From: Epiperipatus broadwayi
Taxonomy: Eukaryota > Onychophora > Udeonychophora > Euonychophora > Peripatidae
Direction of reading: 5' to 3'
Assembly: GCA_028023455.1 (NCBI GenBank)
Contig: JAQFVV010012434.1
Coordinates: 3,974,928-4,038,927 of the forward strand
DNA length: 64,000 nucleotides
The position numbers and the translations under genes were made by a program. The notes beneath the pieces were generated by a model, which was not told where the DNA came from, made no database searches, and saw only the letters and a program-made list of their open reading frames with translations. Below are positions 59,500 to 64,000 of this stretch, one piece after another (within the stretch, counting starts at the first letter, position 1; every line of letters begins with the position of its first letter).

Positions 59500-60089
59500 C
59501 CGACCAAGAGATTCTTGGAGGAAAAATTTACTATCGTGACATTCAAGGCCAAAGCAGGAGAGAGTCCGTTAAAACATTTGAAGAGTCTATCATGTTTATT
59601 TCAAATACAGGAGTGGCAAGAAGGGGGTAAAATTACACTTGCTAGTAGTCACCTTTAAAGAACAGCCTTAGATTGGTGGCACAGCCAGTATGCAAATCCA
59701 CAAACATTTGAGAAGTATAGGCACACCATCTTAAAAACCTTTTGGAGTGAAGCACGACAGGATGGCATATTCTGTAAGGTATCTAAATAAAGATATTCTA
59801 GCATCCATGGAGAAACTCTCATGCAATTTTTTTAAAACAGGTGGCAAAACTCAAGGCTTTAATGGCATTTCCATTGTTGGATGACCAAATTATAAGAACA
59901 ATCTGGCACAACATGCCACTGCCTGTGCAGAAAATGATACTAAGTAGCAATGGTCAGATGGTGGAAGAGATGGTAGAATTTCTGACCCAAGTAGATTGTG
60001 AAAATTTGATTACAGAGCCTATTGATCAATATAGAAAAATAGATCAGTATAATGATCAAAATGTACGTAAATGTGAGCCACCTGACTGA
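59500..60089 (+). pseudogene. gag capsid-like region, broken by stops and frameshifts
   Basis: Successive frame pieces resemble the retrotransposon gag domain of Ty3-like elements: TFKAKAGESPLKHLK (near 59540), FQIQEWQEGGKI, then LDWWHSQYANPQTFEKY (near 59672), the AL-WW signature of gag capsids, then RHTILKTFW, and from 59841 an open frame of 82 codons (AKLKALMAFPLLDDQIIRTI, MPLPVQKMIL, EEMVEFL) like the second half of the capsid. At least one stop after SSHL, a frameshift before the DWW segment and lesions at about 59790-59840 separate the pieces. No CCHC zinc knuckle was found afterwards. Confidence 0.65.
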
Positions 60090-60094
60090 GCATA

Positions 60095-61339
60095 ATTGGC
60101 AGTTAATCGGGCAGAATAATAAAATAAACAAAAGAAACAAAAAGGACCAAAAATGGACTATGAGGTTAATATAATTATTTTGATGTAGGTGAAAAGCCTG
60201 AATTAGAATTTCGCTATTTAAAATGATGGATTGTTTTGTCAAATAATAATAAGTGAGGCTTTGTAAAATAAAAGATTTTTTTTTCTGTCATGCATATATT
60301 AATTAAGAAGAAATGTTCACAAATAAATAGTTCAAATAAATAAGAAAAAAAAATCAATAAAATCAAGTTAAATAAATGGGTTAAGTTAATGATTTAAACA
60401 AAATGTTTGTAGAATTAAATAAATGAATAAAATAACAGAAATACATAGAATAAAATCAAGTTAAGCAAATAAGTGTAAAGTAGTCATAATAAAATAAAAT
60501 AGTTTTTGAATATACGCAAATTAATAAAAGTTGAATAAATAAATGGATCGTAATAAAGTAAAAGTATTTTTTGAATACGCACATGTTAAATAAAGAAGAT
60601 AAAGTAATGGTTTAAAAATAATATCCTAAGACTAATCTATTTACATGATGTTCATACTGGTTTAAAAATAATATTAATACGATTTGTGTAATGTAAGTAA
60701 ATATGTTAAAATAATATTCGAGTAAAGGTTAATGTAAATAAATAGTTTAAGATATTGGTTGTATGAATTAAATATAATATTGTAAAGTTAAAATAGATAG
60801 AATATAAAGTCAATCTAAGTTGTATTAAGAGTGTATAAGGGTTTGAAATTAAGGGAAGAGGGTAGTGTGAAATAAGTTTATTTAAGGATAAATTAAAGCT
60901 GCTGACTGGATAAAATTTAGCACCTGTAATGGACTTGTCAGGGATCATTCCTCTTTCCAAAGCATAAGTTGAAAATGGACAGTTGATAATTCCTGCCATT
61001 CACAGTGACCCTTTCTTTTTCCAAGTCTGGTAGAAACCCGGCAAATGAAGCTTCAAATTTTCATATGTGTAAGCCGGTATACATCAGCGAATCTGCATCC
61101 GCTTTATTTCCAAAAGATCCCTGGGCCACAAAATTAGTTTGTCCCGGTGGTCACTATCCCGGATTTAGATCATTGTGAGCAATGTATTCAGCATAGAAGG
61201 AAGGCAAACATAGTCAAAGAGACCCTTAGTATGTAAAGTAAAAGATTAAAAAAGCAAACTTAGAAAATTAATAAATATTTACAATTAAGAATTAAAGTTG
61301 TCAGAGATAAAATGGTCAAAAATGATGCATTTTACTCTC
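60095..61339 (+). other. 3' half of the element interior: no pol genes
   Basis: This 1.2-kb region is AT-rich and holds no protease, reverse transcriptase or integrase motif in any frame. A less AT-rich part at 60900-61250 (CACCTGTAATGGACTTGTC, GGTAGAAACCCGGC, AAGCCGGTATACATCAGCG, GTCCCGGTGGTCACTATCCC) could be a remnant of coding or packaging sequence, not recognised. Confidence 0.55.
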
Positions 61340-61352
61340 AAAGGGAGGGTGG
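61340..61352 (+). other. Polypurine tract
   Basis: AAAGGGAGGGTGG lies directly before the 3' LTR start TGTAATGTACC (61353). It is nearly all purine and in the position needed to prime plus-strand DNA synthesis. It supports the LTR boundary at 61353. Confidence 0.7.
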
Positions 61353-63056
61353 TGTAATGTACCAATATTGTACATAATAATTTTGTTTAAAAAAACTTAT
61401 TAAAACAAAAATTATTCATTAAAAGAAAACGTATTTAATAGTTTAGGAGTTTTATTGCAGTTTGTTTTAAAAATGTAAAAGTTAAAGAGTTTTGAAATAA
61501 AAGTTAGAAAATAATTAATTTAAGGTAGAAAGGGGGTTCGCTTTAGAAATGTCAAATTAAAAGAAGTTGGTTTTCAAATAAGTAAAGAATTCTTTTATTA
61601 TTGTTGTTAGTTTAAAGAAAATATTGTTCATGAAAGTTACAAGTGATTGAAAAAAAAATAGAAAAGAAATTAAAAGTTGATTTTCAAGTTTAAAATATAA
61701 ATCTCTTTTATTTAAAGTAAAGAAAAAAAGGTCATCTTAAAACTAGTGGTGAATTTAGAATAAAATTATATATGGGCATGTGAATGTAAATAATATATAT
61801 GCATATTAAGTATTATAAATAAATGAAGGTTAAAGAATTAAAAAAACACATTTGCATGACTACTAATTAAAGATATAAAAACTATTTGTGATGGCTGCTA
61901 ATTAAAATCCCCATCAACAAGATTCAAGGCTTATCTCCAAAGGATTATCAATGGAATTTTGACAACACATATTGCCGGCAGACATGAAAATAAAAACATG
62001 CCTTACATATAAATAGACATTTTTTTTATTGGACAGTCAGTTGAGTTCAGAAAACAGTTCAGTTTGTGCAGATAACAGTTGAGTTCAGTTCAGAGAGTTA
62101 AGAGTATAATTAGATCATGTAAATCAAATAAGGATGCAGTGTTAAAACCATGGAAAAACACACATCGTTCTCCAGCCTGAAGTCCAATGAAAACAGCCAA
62201 ACCTATCTGATCAAAGTGATGTCTGTGTAACAACATGAAGCCACTCATTGTTTAACTGTCTCCAAGAATAATACCAACAAATAAGCAGTAAATCTTCTCA
62301 AGAAACCTCAAATCTAACCGGTTAGATATACTTCATTAGAAGCAGCAAACAACAAGCAGTATACCCGTTTCAAAAATCCTAGATAAACATTTTTCTTATG
62401 TTCATTCTAAAGTAGCCATCACATTCGTAAAATTCATAAAGCCTCCAAGAGTCGAATTATAAGAACTCTATGGCATATTAAAAATGAACTATTAATTTGT
62501 GTGTTCTAAATATCAAATATTATTTAATGCTTTATTATATATGTCAGTGTGTGAATTAAGTATGTGTGTGATTAAAAAATACCAATATTATGTTAGTTAA
62601 AAAATTTATAAAAGTATTTATTTTTAGTATAATTAATGTTAATAAATTGTCTTTAAACTTAAGCCTTATTTTGTTGGTCAATTCTTTTTATCAATTCTTT
62701 TCACCACTAATTTTGTATAATGTTATTGAATGATTAAAAATAGACTGATCTAGTTTAGGGATTATTTCGAGTGCTGGATTATGAGCCTATTATTCTAATA
62801 CATTAGTCTTAGACTAGCTGGCACCCGGGGTTTACTCTGAAACAAATAAAGTGTTTGAATAGTAGGGGTTTGATTCTAGCAGCCAAGGTGGGCCACAATC
62901 TGGTTGTGGGTATTGTTGATAGTTAAAGCTATCAATAATATTTTCCACTTTGCTTGAATGTGCCGGTTCGTTCACATAATATTTATAATTAAAAAGAAGT
63001 TTGTAACTAGCCAAACATTTGCAGTGTAAGATCTTCTGCGGATCAAACCCAGTACA
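61353..63056 (+). repeat. 3' LTR, about 1.70 kb
   Basis: It starts TGTAATGTACCAATATTG and ends CCAGTACA at 63056, followed by a TA run. It matches the 5' LTR along its length with scattered substitutions and small indels (for example the missing piece near 62995). Confidence 0.88.
62008..62042 (+). promoter_or_regulatory. 3' LTR core promoter (TATA box and initiator)
   Basis: TATAAATA (62008-62015) and TCAGTT (62037-62042), again 29 bp apart, as in the 5' LTR. Confidence 0.6.
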
Positions 63057-64000
63057 ATATATATATATAAAATACAAAAAAATAAATTAAAATAATTTTT
63101 GTATTATAAATGCTTATTTATGAATATTTTAAATATTTGATAATTAGTCTATATAGATTTTATCATTTCAAAATATAGAATAATGAATTATATTTAAATT
63201 AGAATACCTGCAGGATTTTAATTAGTATGAAGTTTATTCTTTCTGCAATTTGACAATGTTCATGGCAAATTCATCAAAAGATTTGGAAATTTTAACTTCC
63301 TTAAATGATTGATTTAATTTTCATGGTTTGTAAATAGATTTAGGATCCGCTTTCCAATAGTGCTTTCATTATATAGTTCTTTAATTATATCTTGGTATGA
63401 TTTTAAAATATTTTTATATAGCCTTAGTAATGAGAATGATTATTATTTTTATTGGTTAGTTCAAAGTGATATTTGGTATTGTGATCTTTAGTGATAGGTA
63501 AACAATTAATTTAAAGATAATTTCTTTTATATACTTATTTTGCAATGTTTTTAGCCAACTGAGTTATCTGATTTGCACTAATATCTTTCATTACAGTCGT
63601 TTACGTTCTTATATACTAATATACATCTCAATTACTGACACTTCTAATAACATCTTATAATTTATATAGATATTGAGAATTGTTTTTACAATAAAATGTT
63701 TTCATATTCTTGCAATGTTTTATTCCTAGCTAATGTAAACAATTTAATCTCTTAATTAGTTTGACAGAAAAACATGGTTTTTTTTCTTTTACATTTACAA
63801 ACTTAAAATAAAATAGAAATCATAAAATTTAATTAAATTTATATGAGCGAAAAAAAATAAAATCTTTTAACAAAGAATAGATTTTTTTATCTATCCAATT
63901 AAAATTCAGAATTATGGATTTATTTAAAGAAAATATTTAAAATAATTTCAATAATAGCACAACTCATATATATATATATATTTGTGTGAGAGCGAGTGTA
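63057..64000. other. AT-rich stretch, nothing recognised
   Basis: It begins with a TA run at the insertion border and ends near a (TA)n run at about 63965-63981. No gene or repeat copy is seen. Confidence 0.5.

Larger units (their letters stand above)
56518..63056 (+). mobile_element. LTR retrotransposon, gag-only (TR-GAG-like), 6.5 kb
   Basis: Two long direct repeats (56518-58288 and 61353-63056) flank an interior of about 3.06 kb. They have the hallmarks of LTRs: TGTACC at the start and GGTACA/AGTACA at the end, matching TATA and initiator motifs, and a purine tract (61340-61352) immediately before the 3' copy. The interior encodes a coiled-coil protein and a broken gag capsid-like region but no protease, reverse transcriptase, RNase H or integrase. 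It thus resembles non-autonomous TR-GAG elements that borrow pol in trans. The flanks are TA-rich on both sides, so the insertion was probably into a TA run and the target duplication cannot be read. By eye the LTRs differ by about a dozen substitutions in the first 230 aligned bases, plus indels, so the insertion is not recent. Confidence 0.85.

Noticed and set aside
1-64000. CRISPR arrays, operons, prokaryotic promoters and Shine-Dalgarno sites
   Set aside because: There are no regularly spaced repeats with unique spacers, and the content is eukaryotic.

Overview
This is an AT-rich (about three quarters A+T by eye), CpG-poor stretch of a repeat-laden animal genome. The basis is long (TA)n, (CA)n and (TAA)n microsatellites, tRNA-derived SINE pieces, LINE, Penelope-like and LTR retroelement fossils, foldback elements, and the lack of any dense coding. 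The lineage cannot be fixed from the sequence; the repeat mix (hammerhead repeats, Penelope-like and RTE elements) would fit a lophotrochozoan or another invertebrate. No host gene can be called with confidence. The best candidates are a possible terminal coding exon at 44.39-44.67 kb and two CpG-retaining, promoter-like patches at 1.33-1.64 and 4.65-5.60 kb. Most of the window reads as intergenic or intronic DNA.

Layout. 0-6.5 kb: promoter-like patches, a perfectly symmetrical 160-bp palindrome, and the first copy of a dispersed repeat of about 0.47 kb. 11.7-13.0 kb: the same repeat as a head-to-head inverted pair. 14.1-15.1 kb: a non-autonomous DNA transposon with TA target duplication. 15.4-21.3 kb: microsatellites, foldbacks and short repeats. 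22.2-23.3 kb: an RTE-like LINE fossil on the minus strand. 25.9-26.9 kb: a 5'-truncated LINE with a perfect 15-bp target duplication. 28-34 kb: a SINE, foldbacks and more 0.47-kb repeats. 42.2-43.9 kb: a foldback with coding-like arms and a piggyBac-type MITE. 48.4-49.7 kb: a diverged tandem duplication. 50.6-52.5 kb: a Penelope-like element (RT motif YVDD, GIY-YIG endonuclease) abutting another inverted pair of the 0.47-kb repeat. 56.5-63.06 kb: an LTR retrotransposon with two LTRs of about 1.7-1.8 kb and a gag-only interior.

The most interesting system is the 0.47-kb repeat. It carries a type I hammerhead ribozyme: the copy at 4.24-4.30 kb has CTGATGA, a stem II hairpin, GAAA, a loopless palindromic stem III, an ATA cleavage triplet and a stem I with a 3-nt bulge. 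Other copies have lost it, largely by C-to-T decay at CpG. The same repeat has a tRNA-like stretch that could serve as an internal pol III promoter. Hammerheads are known from Penelope-like elements and from small tandem retrozymes, and here hammerhead repeats lie directly beside a Penelope-like coding fossil. A reasonable inference is that they are the terminal repeats, or non-autonomous derivatives, of such an element.
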